Shown in pieces: positions 1 to 8,140 of a stretch of 64,000 bases of DNA. The stretch is from Methylomonas sp. (GTDB lineage Bacteria > Pseudomonadota > Gammaproteobacteria > Methylococcales > Methylomonadaceae), in NCBI GenBank assembly GCA_002928965.1, contig PERU01000003.1:62001-126000 (forward strand), written 5' to 3'. Each line of letters begins with the position of its first letter. Within the stretch, counting starts at the first letter, position 1. Below the pieces are notes generated by a model. It made no database searches and had not been told where the DNA came from. It worked only from the letters and a program-made list of their open reading frames with translations. The position numbers and the translations under genes are program-made.

Positions 1-2
1 GT

Positions 3-3000
3 ATTCATCCGGATGAATTACAGGCTGTATTGGCGGAAGTGGATAAACATCTGCGCCAGGAAACGCTTTTTTACCAAACGGAGCATCGCCTAAAAAACAG
101 TGCCGGTGAATACCAGTGGATTCTGGATAGTGGCAAGGTGGTGGCACGTGACGAAGACGGCAAGCCATTACGCATGATTGGCACCCATCAGGATATTTCG
201 GTGCGCAAGGCAATTGAACAGGCACTGATCGAGAGCGAAAACAAATTAAGCTTATTTATCAAACATGCGCCCGTGGCTCTGGCCATGTTTGATACGCAGA
301 TGCGTTATCTTGCAGTCAGTTTGCGCTGGATTGAAGCCTATGAGCTGTACGATCAAGTTGTGATCGGTCAGTCGCATTACGAGATTTTTCCGGAGATCAA
401 TGACGCCTGGAAAGCCTATCATCGTAAAGGACTGGCCGGTGAAGTGATCCGCATCGAACACGATCGGTTTATCCGCGCGAATGGTGATGAAGTGTGGATA
501 CGCTGGGAAATCAGACCCTGGTTCACCAGTAATCAGTTCGTGGGCGGTATTGTTATTTTTACTGAAGATATTACCGAAAGAGTCAAGACTGAGCAGGCGT
601 TGGCCAACAGCGAACGGCGTTTCCAGGATATTGTCAGTGTGTCTGCAGACTGGATTTGGGAAGTGGATGCTCAGGCCCGTTATACCTATGTCTCTGAATC
701 GGTCAGGGATGCTTTGGGTTATCCGCCGGAACATCTCATTGGCAAGACACCTTTTGATTTAATGCCGCCTGATGAGGCGAAAAAGCAGATTGAAGTATTC
801 GGTCAGATTGTGGCGAACAGGCAGCCGTTCCGGGATCTGGAAAATGTCAATCTTCACCAGGATGGTTCGCTGCATGTCATGCAAACCAGCGCCATGCCTG
901 TCCTGGATGCCGAAGGAAATTTGTTCGGCTATCGCGGTCTCGATAGAGACATTACTCTGAGAAAAACGCAGGAACAGCAATTGATTCTGTATCGTGATCA
1001 GCTGGAAAAACGGGTGTTGGAACGGACGCATGCGCTGAATGCGGCTTTGGAGCAAGCCGAGCATTTAGCTAAAGTAAAATCGGATTTTCTGGCCAATATG
1101 AGTCATGAGATCCGGACACCGATGAATGCGGTATTGGGGTTTTGTTACATGCTGGAACAGCAGGCTTTGGATCAGGATTCACGGGCACTGGTCAGAAAAA
1201 TCCATACTGCCGGTCGCTCTTTGTTGGTCATCATAAATGACATTCTGGATTTTTCCAAAATCGAAGCTGGCCGTCTGGAAATTGAGAATGAACCGTTTTT
1301 ATTATCGGATTTGTTGGATGATTTAGCGGCTTTAATGTCCAGTTCAGCGGGCAAAAAACAGCTGGAATTAATTGTAACGCCCGCGCCGGAAATTGATGCC
1401 CTGATTGGCGACGGCATGCGCCTGCAGCAGGTTTTAGTCAATTTACTCAGCAATGCCATTAAATTTACAGATTCAGGCGAAATCGAGCTACGCATCAGCA
1501 TTGAGAATGACAACGGTAAACACGTGAACGTTAAATTCTTGGTACGCGATACAGGCATCGGTATTTCCCCCGACAAACAACAGGAAATATTTTTGGCATT
1601 TACCCAGGCCGATAACACCATCAGTCGTCGTTTCGGTGGCTCTGGCCTGGGATTGGCAATCAGCCGAGAATTAGTACAATTGATGGGTAGTGAATTACAT
1701 GTACACAGTGTTGAAGGGCAGGGCAGCGAGTTTTGGTTTGTTTTGCCGCTACAGCGGGATCTGCGGGCTGTAAGTCGCAACCAACTCACCCACCTGTCTG
1801 TATTGGTTGCCGCCGAAAACCCTGCTACCCGCAGCTCGCTTTCAGCCAGTGTCAATAGCTTGGGCTGGAGCGCCGTTGTGGTTGATTCAGGCGAAACAGC
1901 CTTTGCCGAATTCTTGGCCAGCTGGGAAACGCATAACCCGTATGATGTGATTATTTTAGACTGGCAAATGCAGGCGCAAGATGGGCTGTACACAGCGCAG
2001 TTGATTCGTGATATTTCATCAACCAGCCACAATAGCTTGCCCATACTATTGATGGTCAGCGCCAATGCCCGTGAACATGTGTTAACTCAACCCGGTATAG
2101 ATTGCGTGGATCAGGTGTTGACCAAACCCACCACGCCTTCAACTTTATTCAATAGTGTCACCGCTATATGCAGTAACCGCAAACAATTACAGGCTTTACA
2201 CCCAACCACCAGCCCCGAAGCCTCTAATAATCGTCTGGCAGGCCTGCGAATATTGTTGGTTGACGATAGCGAAATCAACCGGGAAGTTGCTCAAAGCATT
2301 TTAGAAGGAGAAGGGGCTTTGATCAATGTGGCTACTGATGGCCTGCATGCGCTGAAGTGGTTACAACAGCATCCGACCGATGTGGATATCGTGTTGATGG
2401 ATGTACAGATGCCGGTTATGGACGGTTACACCGCCACCCAAAATATCAGGCAGGATCAGCGTTGGGTACACCTGCCAATTATTGCTTTGACAGCCGGCGC
2501 ATTTCAATCATTGCGTGATGCCGCATTTAACGCCGGCATGAACGATTTTGTTGCCAAACCGTTTGATGTCGAACAGCTGATTACCGTGATACGGCGTCAC
2601 GCTGGCTCTACCCAGTTGGCTGAAGTGGATACAGCAAAACAACCAGTTGCCTCGCCGATGCCATTTGAAACAGACAATTTGCCGGGTATTGATCTAAAAG
2701 CCGGGCTGAAGCAATGGGGGAAAATCGCTGTTTATCTTACTTACCTGAAAAAGTTTGTAGCGCATTATGCGGATGCGGGTAACAGCATAGCGAATTACTT
2801 ACAATTAAATGATCGGGAAGCTGCCGCTGCTTTGGCGCATAAATTAAAAGGTGTATCCGGCAACCTGGCGTTGACTGACGTCATGCGCCAAGTGCAAGCC
2901 CTTGAAGCGGCAGTATTGAATAACTCCGCCACCCCAGTTGATACAGCAACTCTGCAGCAAGCCCTTGACCAAGTATGCGCATCGATTCAAATCATAGAAA

Positions 3001-3266
3001 ACCAGAGTATTCAATCTGATACAACAAAGGATTCAACTAAATTTTTTCAAAATTCGGCTGAAATTGTGAGACTATTGGACGCATTGGTTACAGCACTTGA
3101 TCAGGATAATCCAGACTTGGCTGAACCAGTGCTTGACCAGCTTAAGGCTAACTTGCCTGTAACTGAGATTGAACCGATTCAGTTACAACTGGCTGACTTT
3201 GATTTTCGCGGTGCCAAAACAACAACTCAACATTTAATAGCCAGAATCCAGCAACGGTCACTTTAA
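3..3266 (+). CDS. Hybrid sensor histidine kinase with PAS, two receiver and HPt domains (5' end outside window)
   Basis: Membrane-free portion of a multidomain phosphorelay kinase. The reading frame is open to the left edge and the first residues already lie in a PAS/PAC fold, so the true start is upstream; the TTG at 30 is only the first internal start-like codon. Numbering from that TTG, I see the end of one PAS/PAC, two more PAS domains (about 68-185 and 195-310), a coiled linker, a HisKA dimerisation domain with the phospho-acceptor H359 in NMSHEIRTP, an HATPase domain with N box, DTGIGIS and GGSGLGLAI motifs (about 460-570), a first receiver (putative D644 in ILDWQMQ), a second, better conserved receiver (D791 in LMDVQMPVMDGY) and a C-terminal HPt domain (H937 in AHKLKG). 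The next gene starts immediately after the stop, so the HPt probably relays to the response regulators encoded downstream. The input signal is unknown. Confidence 0.93.
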   Translation: MHPDELQAVLAEVDKHLRQETLFYQTEHRLKNSAGEYQWILDSGKVVARDEDGKPLRMIGTHQDISVRKAIEQALIESENKLSLFIKHAPVALAMFDTQMRYLAVSLRWIEAYELYDQVVIGQSHYEIFPEINDAWKAYHRKGLAGEVIRIEHDRFIRANGDEVWIRWEIRPWFTSNQFVGGIVIFTEDITERVKTEQALANSERRFQDIVSVSADWIWEVDAQARYTYVSESVRDALGYPPEHLIGKTPFDLMPPDEAKKQIEVFGQIVANRQPFRDLENVNLHQDGSLHVMQTSAMPVLDAEGNLFGYRGLDRDITLRKTQEQQLILYRDQLEKRVLERTHALNAALEQAEHLAKVKSDFLANMSHEIRTPMNAVLGFCYMLEQQALDQDSRALVRKIHTAGRSLLVIINDILDFSKIEAGRLEIENEPFLLSDLLDDLAALMSSSAGKKQLELIVTPAPEIDALIGDGMRLQQVLVNLLSNAIKFTDSGEIELRISIENDNGKHVNVKFLVRDTGIGISPDKQQEIFLAFTQADNTISRRFGGSGLGLAISRELVQLMGSELHVHSVEGQGSEFWFVLPLQRDLRAVSRNQLTHLSVLVAAENPATRSSLSASVNSLGWSAVVVDSGETAFAEFLASWETHNPYDVIILDWQMQAQDGLYTAQLIRDISSTSHNSLPILLMVSANAREHVLTQPGIDCVDQVLTKPTTPSTLFNSVTAICSNRKQLQALHPTTSPEASNNRLAGLRILLVDDSEINREVAQSILEGEGALINVATDGLHALKWLQQHPTDVDIVLMDVQMPVMDGYTATQNIRQDQRWVHLPIIALTAGAFQSLRDAAFNAGMNDFVAKPFDVEQLITVIRRHAGSTQLAEVDTAKQPVASPMPFETDNLPGIDLKAGLKQWGKIAVYLTYLKKFVAHYADAGNSIANYLQLNDREAAAALAHKLKGVSGNLALTDVMRQVQALEAAVLNNSATPVDTATLQQALDQVCASIQIIENQSIQSDTTKDSTKFFQNSAEIVRLLDALVTALDQDNPDLAEPVLDQLKANLPVTEIEPIQLQLADFDFRGAKTTTQHLIARIQQRSL

Positions 3267-4286
3267 ATGCCTATATCCTGTCGCCCAATACTGATAGTCG
3301 ATGATGAGCCCGTAAACTTGGCTGCTTTGCGGCAAATTCTTAAGGATCAGCATCAACTGGTATTTGCTCGTAATGGTGAGGAGGCCCTGGAGGCCGTCCA
3401 AAAGCATTCTCCCTGTCTGATTTTGTTGGATATTCAGATGCCGGGTATGGACGGTTATGAGGTTTGCCGTCGTCTGAAGTCTGATCCACAAACCGAATTG
3501 ATACCGGTAATTTTTGTCACTTCACTTTCTGAGCTCGGCAATGAGGAAGCGGGATTCGCAGCGGGTTGCGTGGATTATCTGACGAAACCTTTATCGGCGG
3601 GCATCGTCAGGGCCCGAGTTGACACCCATCTAAGCTTGGTACGCGCCAGCCTGTTGGAAAAAAGCCATCGCGACGCCATATTCATGCTGGGCGAAGCAGG
3701 GCACTACAACGATACTGATACCGGCGTACACATTTGGCGAATGGCAGCCTATTCCAAAGCCTTGGCTAAGGATCTGGGCTGGAATGACGCACAATGTGAA
3801 TTGCTGGAAATGGCTGCAGCCATGCATGACACTGGCAAAATAGGCTTACCTGACGCGGTATTGCGTAAACCGGGTAAATTGGATGCCGAGGAGTGGCGCA
3901 TCATGCAGACCCATACCCTCATTGGTTATGAGATCTTGTCCAAAAGTGAAGCGCCTTTATTCAAAATGGCTGCTGAAATCGCCTTACATCATCACGAAAA
4001 ATGGGATGGCAGTGGCTATCCGGATGGACTCAGTCAATTTGAGATTCCTGAATCGGCTCGTATTGTGGCCATCGCTGATGTGTTTGATGCGTTATCCATG
4101 CAGCGCAGCTATAAGGATGCTTGGCCTACGGATAAAATCATAGAATTTATGAAGCAGTCTGCCGATCAGCATTTCGATCCTGAATTATTGCATCGCTTTA
4201 TAGTTATCATGCCAAGCATTTTGAAAATCAAACAGGCATGGGATTCTAGTGATTCCTTGTTAACCAAACCACAGGAACCAGCATGA
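3267..4286 (+). CDS. Response regulator with HD-GYP domain (probable c-di-GMP phosphodiesterase)
   Basis: A 339-residue cytoplasmic protein. Residues 5-120 form a receiver with acidic pair D12-D13, phospho-acceptor D55 in LLDIQMPGMDGY and the KP of TKPLS. Residues about 145-320 form an HD-GYP domain with the signature HD at 187-188 (HDTGKIGLPD), the HHH at 241-243 and GYP at 250-252 (GSGYPDG). All usual metal-ligand and GYP residues are present, so it should be active and hydrolyse cyclic di-GMP; that activity is family knowledge. The ATG directly follows the TAA of the hybrid kinase gene and its stop overlaps the next ATG, so the three genes are almost certainly one operon and this is a likely target of the upstream HPt. 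Confidence 0.94.
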   Translation: MPISCRPILIVDDEPVNLAALRQILKDQHQLVFARNGEEALEAVQKHSPCLILLDIQMPGMDGYEVCRRLKSDPQTELIPVIFVTSLSELGNEEAGFAAGCVDYLTKPLSAGIVRARVDTHLSLVRASLLEKSHRDAIFMLGEAGHYNDTDTGVHIWRMAAYSKALAKDLGWNDAQCELLEMAAAMHDTGKIGLPDAVLRKPGKLDAEEWRIMQTHTLIGYEILSKSEAPLFKMAAEIALHHHEKWDGSGYPDGLSQFEIPESARIVAIADVFDALSMQRSYKDAWPTDKIIEFMKQSADQHFDPELLHRFIVIMPSILKIKQAWDSSDSLLTKPQEPA

Positions 4287-5179
4287 CAAGTGCAAAGGTG
4301 CTGGTTGTTGAGGATGAATTAATCTGTGCCGGATTAATTGAAACTGTTTTATCGTCCGAGGCCTATGAAGTCACTATTGCCGAGGATTGCGAAACGGGCT
4401 GGCAAATTCTTCAGGCTGACAATCAACAATTTGAAGCGATTCTGTTGGACCGTCATCTGCCGGACATGGATGGGTTGGAGTTTTTACAAAAGATCAAAGC
4501 AGTTGAAAGTTTAAAAAATATTCCCGTCATTATGGAAACGGCTGATGCCGATGCTGCCAGTATCCGTCAAGGCTTGCTGGCAGGTGCTTATTATTACCTG
4601 ATAAAGCCATTACAACGCGACTTACTCCTGAGCATTGTGAGTGCGGCTATCAGTCAATGTCGTAATGACAAACAGTTACAGGATTCTGTGCATCTGCATG
4701 GACAAACCTTTTGTAAGCATCTGCAACACGGTGTGTTTCATTATCGTACGCTGCAAGAAGCCAAACAATTGGCCCAAACCCTGTCACAAACCTGCATGGT
4801 TCCCGAACGGGTAATCGTGGGTTTGCAAGAGTTACTGATTAACGCCGTTGAACATGGCAATCTAGGCGTGACCTACGCAGATAAAACGCGTTTGATGCTG
4901 GATAATAGCTGGCTGCAAGAAGTGGAACGACGCTTGGCTTTACCCGAGTTGCAGCAAAAGTTTGTTGAAATTCAGTTTGAAAGACAGCACGATAAAATTG
5001 TTTTCACCATCAAAGACCACGGTCAGGGGTTTGATTGGCGGAAATATTTGGAGTTTGATCCGGAACGGGTATTCGATCCGCATGGTCGTGGTATTGCCTT
5101 GGCAAAAATGATGAGCTTTGACACCCTGACTTATCTCGGAAATGGGAACACTGTACAGGTGAGCATTTTTAACACTTGA
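4283..5179 (+). CDS. Response regulator with C-terminal HATPase (anti-sigma/serine kinase-like) domain
   Basis: A 298-residue protein with an N-terminal receiver (phospho-acceptor D56 in LLDRHLPDMDG, KP in YLIKPLQ) and a C-terminal GHKL ATPase fold. The ATPase part shows an N box (LQELLINAVEHGN), a G1-like box (DHGQGFDW) and a PHGRGIALAK segment, the pattern of RsbW/SpoIIAB-type switch kinases rather than of histidine kinases; no HisKA domain is present. It overlaps the HD-GYP gene by four bases (ATGA). Together with the HD-GYP regulator it gives the operon two outputs: c-di-GMP turnover and probably protein phosphorylation or anti-sigma binding. No STAS or sigma partner is encoded nearby, so its target is unknown. 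Confidence 0.88.
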   Translation: MTSAKVLVVEDELICAGLIETVLSSEAYEVTIAEDCETGWQILQADNQQFEAILLDRHLPDMDGLEFLQKIKAVESLKNIPVIMETADADAASIRQGLLAGAYYYLIKPLQRDLLLSIVSAAISQCRNDKQLQDSVHLHGQTFCKHLQHGVFHYRTLQEAKQLAQTLSQTCMVPERVIVGLQELLINAVEHGNLGVTYADKTRLMLDNSWLQEVERRLALPELQQKFVEIQFERQHDKIVFTIKDHGQGFDWRKYLEFDPERVFDPHGRGIALAKMMSFDTLTYLGNGNTVQVSIFNT

Positions 5180-5246
5180 CCACAATGCGCTCATCGTGAA
5201 AAAAATCAGCCTCTCCACTCTTGTCTACCGATTTAGGTGTGAATAA

Positions 5247-5255
5247 TGCTACACT
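5247..5255 (+). promoter_or_regulatory. Possible extended -10 promoter for gcvR-bcp
   Basis: TGCTACACT matches an extended -10 (TGn followed by TACACT) and would start transcription about 22 bases before the ATG at 5284. No good -35 lies 17 bases upstream, as is common for extended -10 promoters. Its position also argues against the TTG at 5221 as the gene start. Confidence 0.35.
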
Positions 5256-5283
5256 CGACTATCGATTTTACAGGCCGAGTATT

Positions 5284-5820
5284 ATGCAGTTAGCAATCAC
5301 CGTTTTGGGGAACAAAACCGATGGTTTAATCGCTGAAATCCTGTCAGCGGTCAGCGCATGTCAATGCACTGTTTTAGAACTTACCACCTCCCGTCTTACT
5401 GAAATCACAGCCATTTACAGTCTTATCGACGGCAATTGGAACCACATTGCCAAGCTGGAAGGCATGCTGGAAAGTTTGCGACAACGATTTCAGGTTCAAA
5501 TCAGTCTATTACGCCCTCAAGATGAACATATAAGCTCACCGGTCATGCCGGAAGGCGTGCCGTACACCATGGAAACCATCAGCATGGAAAAAAAGGATTT
5601 ATTACACGAATTAACAACATTTTTGATCGAGCGTGGTATTTTCATTGATGAAATCAGCGCTAGTCTGCATCCTTCCATGCTGTTCAGTAATTCGGTTTTT
5701 TCCAGTCGGTTCACTTTGCTGGTACCACCGGAAGTTAGAATCTTGTCGTTACGGGAAGAGTTTATGGATTTTTGCGATAGCCTGAATATTGACGCTATCC
5801 TTGAACCCATTAAACGATAA
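5284..5820 (+). CDS. gcvR: GcvR-like ACT-domain regulator
   Basis: A 178-residue protein made of two ACT domains (about 3-75 and 92-170), like the glycine cleavage system repressor GcvR, which in E. coli acts by binding GcvA rather than DNA. The N-terminal segment MQLAITVLGNKTDGLIAEI is the usual ACT beta-alpha opening. I chose the ATG at 5284 because the frame extending back to a TTG at 5221 adds residues unlike the family and would overlap a promoter-like sequence. The next gene is bcp, the same gcvR-bcp order as in E. coli, which supports the assignment. No GcvA is seen here, so the regulatory target is not confirmed. Confidence 0.8.
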   Translation: MQLAITVLGNKTDGLIAEILSAVSACQCTVLELTTSRLTEITAIYSLIDGNWNHIAKLEGMLESLRQRFQVQISLLRPQDEHISSPVMPEGVPYTMETISMEKKDLLHELTTFLIERGIFIDEISASLHPSMLFSNSVFSSRFTLLVPPEVRILSLREEFMDFCDSLNIDAILEPIKR

Positions 5821-5824
5821 TTCC

Positions 5825-6292
5825 ATGACAACATTAACAATCGGTCAACCTGTACCCCCTTTTGAACTGCCTGCCACCGGCGACAAAACTGTATCTCTTG
5901 CCGACTTCCACGGCAAAAAGTTGGTGATTTACTTTTACCCTAAAGACAACACCCCGGGCTGTACTCAGGAAGGGCAGGCGTTTCGGGATCACATACAACA
6001 GTTTGAAGCGCTAAATGCGGCTGTCGTTGGGGTTTCCAGGGATAGTGTCAAAATGCACGAAGGCTTTAAATGCAAACAAGCATTTCCGTTTGATTTATTA
6101 TCCGATGCGGATGAAACTGTTTGTCAGCTGTTTGACGTGATTAAAATGAAAAACATGTATGGCAAGCAGGTGCGAGGCATAGAACGCAGCACCTTTCTGA
6201 TCGACGAAAACGGCGTCTTAATCCACGAATGGCGTAAAGTCAGTGTTAAAAATCATATACAAGACGTGCTGCAACGTTTGCAGCAGGACTAA
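5825..6292 (+). CDS. bcp: Thioredoxin-dependent peroxiredoxin, BCP/PrxQ family
   Basis: A 155-residue cytoplasmic peroxiredoxin that reduces hydrogen peroxide and organic hydroperoxides. The peroxidatic Cys46 lies in the TPGCT motif after YFYPKDN, and the downstream Arg of the active site is in the IERSTFLID segment. The resolving cysteine that E. coli BCP has five residues later is missing (TPGCTQEGQAF here); C83-type positions in FKCKQ or VCQLF could substitute, or the enzyme works as a 1-Cys peroxiredoxin. The gene starts four bases after gcvR and is probably cotranscribed with it. I chose the ATG at 5825 over an earlier in-frame start inside gcvR. Confidence 0.94.
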   Translation: MTTLTIGQPVPPFELPATGDKTVSLADFHGKKLVIYFYPKDNTPGCTQEGQAFRDHIQQFEALNAAVVGVSRDSVKMHEGFKCKQAFPFDLLSDADETVCQLFDVIKMKNMYGKQVRGIERSTFLIDENGVLIHEWRKVSVKNHIQDVLQRLQQD

Positions 6293-6615
6293 TTCGTTAT
6301 TTATCGCAGCAGTACTGAAATTTTGCTGATTACCAAAGATTAATCAGCTAACGATTTCGCCAAAAAAAACGCCCCACTTCTCAAAGAGGTGGGAGTAAAT
6401 CATGCTCAGGTAGGACCAGACATTCTGGACGTTATTCGCAAGCAAATCCCAAGTCAAAAACGGTCATCTCGGCAGGGATAGACGAGAATCCGAAACGATG
6501 ATGGCGGGAGCCGAACCCGTCTATCTGCCTGGATTCTTTTCACAGTCTTTGCTCCGGCATCCACTTCTGACATAGAGGGTATGCCGGAGTCTTGTTATTT
6601 GTGAAGCAAGTTTGA
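6293..6615. repeat. Gene-free stretch with several extragenic hairpins (REP-like)
   Basis: No coding frame is convincing here. Three inverted repeats are visible: a stem around 6370-6393; GGCAGGGATAGACG at 6471-6484 opposite CGTCTATCTGCC at 6518-6529 (two-base bulge); and a perfect 9-bp repeat CTCCGGCAT at 6552-6560 with ATGCCGGAG at 6581-6589. Their spacing and GGCAG/GAATCC-type words resemble dispersed extragenic palindromes. A related word (AGAGGTATGCCG) recurs at about 7162-7173 on the other side of the next gene. Confidence 0.5.
6363..6393 (-). terminator. Probable rho-independent terminator downstream of the YchJ-family gene
   Basis: Read on the minus strand, a 9-bp stem (CCCACCTCT / AGAAGTGGG with one G-T pair and a 3-base loop) is followed by GCG and a run of eight T. 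It lies about 220 bases past the minus-strand stop at 6616. The same hairpin has no T run on the plus strand. Confidence 0.55.
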
Positions 6616-7071
6616 TCAGGTAAATTTTTTGCCGGGAATGCGTTGGCCTTCAACTTTGCCGGCCGCTTTGATGACCCCATCCAGATACCGCCAATGTCCT
6701 CCGATTTTAACGAAGCGACTGATTTCGTGCATAAAGCAATCCTCCCCGTCCTGACAGTAAAACGCTTTAAATTCCACCCTGCCTTTGCTGTCCTTTGCAC
6801 TGCCTTTTTTTGAACTGATAATCTGCAATCTTTGCCATTCAGCCGTCTCTTCTGAAAAATTAATAGCGTCGGGGCGTTTGCTTTCATCCCAGCTTAATAA
6901 CAGATAATCGGCATTACGCAGGGCATAGGCTGTAAAGCGTGAGCGCATCAGCAATTCAGCTGTGGCAGGGATTTGCAGGCCGTCATGGTAAAGCTCACAG
7001 CACTCGCTGTAAACTTTACCGGAACCGCATGGACAGGTTTTGGAACTTGGTGTTGAGGTCATCATACGCAT
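6616..7071 (-). CDS. YchJ-family protein with SEC-C zinc motif (UPF0225)
   Basis: A 151-residue cytoplasmic protein matching the YchJ/UPF0225 family in length. The N-terminus carries a SEC-C metal-binding motif (CPCGSGK followed by ECC), then the conserved segment LMRSRFTAYALRNADYLL and an NTF2-like fold ending with a GHWRYLDG motif. Family members bind zinc through the cysteines; a precise cellular role is not established. Three ATGs lie at the 5' end (7071, 7065, 7062). A perfect minus-strand TATAAT sits only about ten bases upstream of the first, so either the message is almost leaderless or the inner ATGs are used. The gene stands alone between repeat-like hairpins. Confidence 0.88.
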   Translation of the reverse strand: MRMMTSTPSSKTCPCGSGKVYSECCELYHDGLQIPATAELLMRSRFTAYALRNADYLLLSWDESKRPDAINFSEETAEWQRLQIISSKKGSAKDSKGRVEFKAFYCQDGEDCFMHEISRFVKIGGHWRYLDGVIKAAGKVEGQRIPGKKFT

Positions 7072-7080
7072 GGTTATCTG

Positions 7081-7107
7081 ATTATAACGATCATCTGGCT
7101 AAGTCAA
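7081..7107 (-). promoter_or_regulatory. Sigma-70-like promoter of the YchJ-family gene
   Basis: On the minus strand TATAAT (7086-7081) is preceded by TTGACT (7107-7102) with a 15-base spacer, or by TTTTGA with 17 bases. Transcription from it would begin within a few bases of the ATG at 7071. Confidence 0.45.
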
Positions 7108-7273
7108 AACACCGAGTCACACCAACTTGAACGGGTTGTTGCGGGCCTATAGCGGCCATACAGAGGTATGCCGAAATCAGGGTTTAAGGATCCAGCCTTT
7201 GGATTAACTGTAACAGCTTACTGGTCAGGAATGCTTCATGCAACGGCCTTTGATGTCATTCGGTGGGGTACCC

Positions 7274-8140
7274 TCAGCGCAATAACAGTAAAGGCTTGGG
7301 GCTATGTGTCAACATTTTTAACGTAAAACTTCCTAATAACCAGTCACGGACGCGGGTATGACCAAATGCACCCATCACGGTCACGTCAATGGCTTTTTGT
7401 TCTTGATGTTCAGATAGGGCTTGTTCGGGTTTGCCAAGCATTTTTTGTGCGATGACTTCGATACCGCCAGCCAGTTGCAGTTTGCGGGCAGCGACTTCGA
7501 GTAACTGTCCTTTGCCTTCGTCCTTGCTGACGCAGACCAGATGGCATACCAGCCCTTTATACAGTGGACTGGTGGCGACCATGTCCAGAGCTTTCTCGGC
7601 AGCAGGGCTGCCATCATAGGCCAGCATGATCCGTTCCGGTTGTTTAAATTCGGCATTCACCACCAAAATCGGCTTATGCAGCGAGCGGATGATCGATTCC
7701 AGCTTGGCGCCGATTTTGTCCGGCTGGTTGTCGTGGACTTTGCCGCGCACGCCTATCACCAGCACCCGCAAGTCGTTTTCCAGCTCAATCAGGGACTCGA
7801 CCAAACTGCCGTGGCGCTGATGGGTGATGGGGTCTAGAATGCCCGCTTGCATCACTCTTTCCTTAGTGTTTTGTAATAGCTGTTTGCCCTGTTGCAAGCG
7901 CAATTTGCTACGCTGCTATTCCAGTTGCGTCAACTCATCCATTAATTGATCACGGCTATCGATGCCGATATTACCGGTTAAATCGGTATGATCGGTTGCT
8001 TCCGGATGATGGTCGATGGTATGTAATAGTTTTAATGGGGCATCCATTTTTTGCGCGATCCAGGCAGCATAATCGCAGACGGCATTGGTTAGGGAGGAGC
8101 CATCAATGCCGGCTAATACCCAGTTTTGTGTTGTATTCAT
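7274..8140 (-). pseudogene. Tandem universal stress protein interrupted by an in-frame amber codon
   Basis: Two minus-strand open segments (8140-7916, 74 residues; 7903-7274) are in the same frame and together make a typical two-domain UspA protein of about 288 residues. They are separated by one TAG at 7918-7916, in the context LTQLE-stop-QRSKL, which would be CAG or GAG before a single-base change. The first domain starts WVLAGIDGSS; the second holds LAYDGSPAAEKALD and the nucleotide-binding pattern GAFGHTRVRDWLLGS, so the fold is otherwise intact and not decayed. The ATG overlaps the stop of the SulP gene (TGATG), implying coupled translation. It may be a recent null mutation, a sequencing error, or a product made by readthrough or by reinitiation at the TTG at 7903. 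Confidence 0.85.

Noticed and set aside
1172-2065. Long minus-strand open frame opposite the hybrid kinase gene
   Set aside because: Its product has no recognisable motif, and the plus strand encodes intact HisKA, ATPase and receiver motifs over the same bases.
6361-6600. Remnant of an IS200/IS605-type element end
   Set aside because: The hairpin at 6370-6393 resembles such ends, but there is no transposase fragment, matching left end or target sequence.
7916-7918. Amber codon as a pyrrolysine or selenocysteine-like recoding site
   Set aside because: No methyltransferase context or recoding signal is visible, universal stress proteins do not contain pyrrolysine, and no Pyl genes are present in the window.
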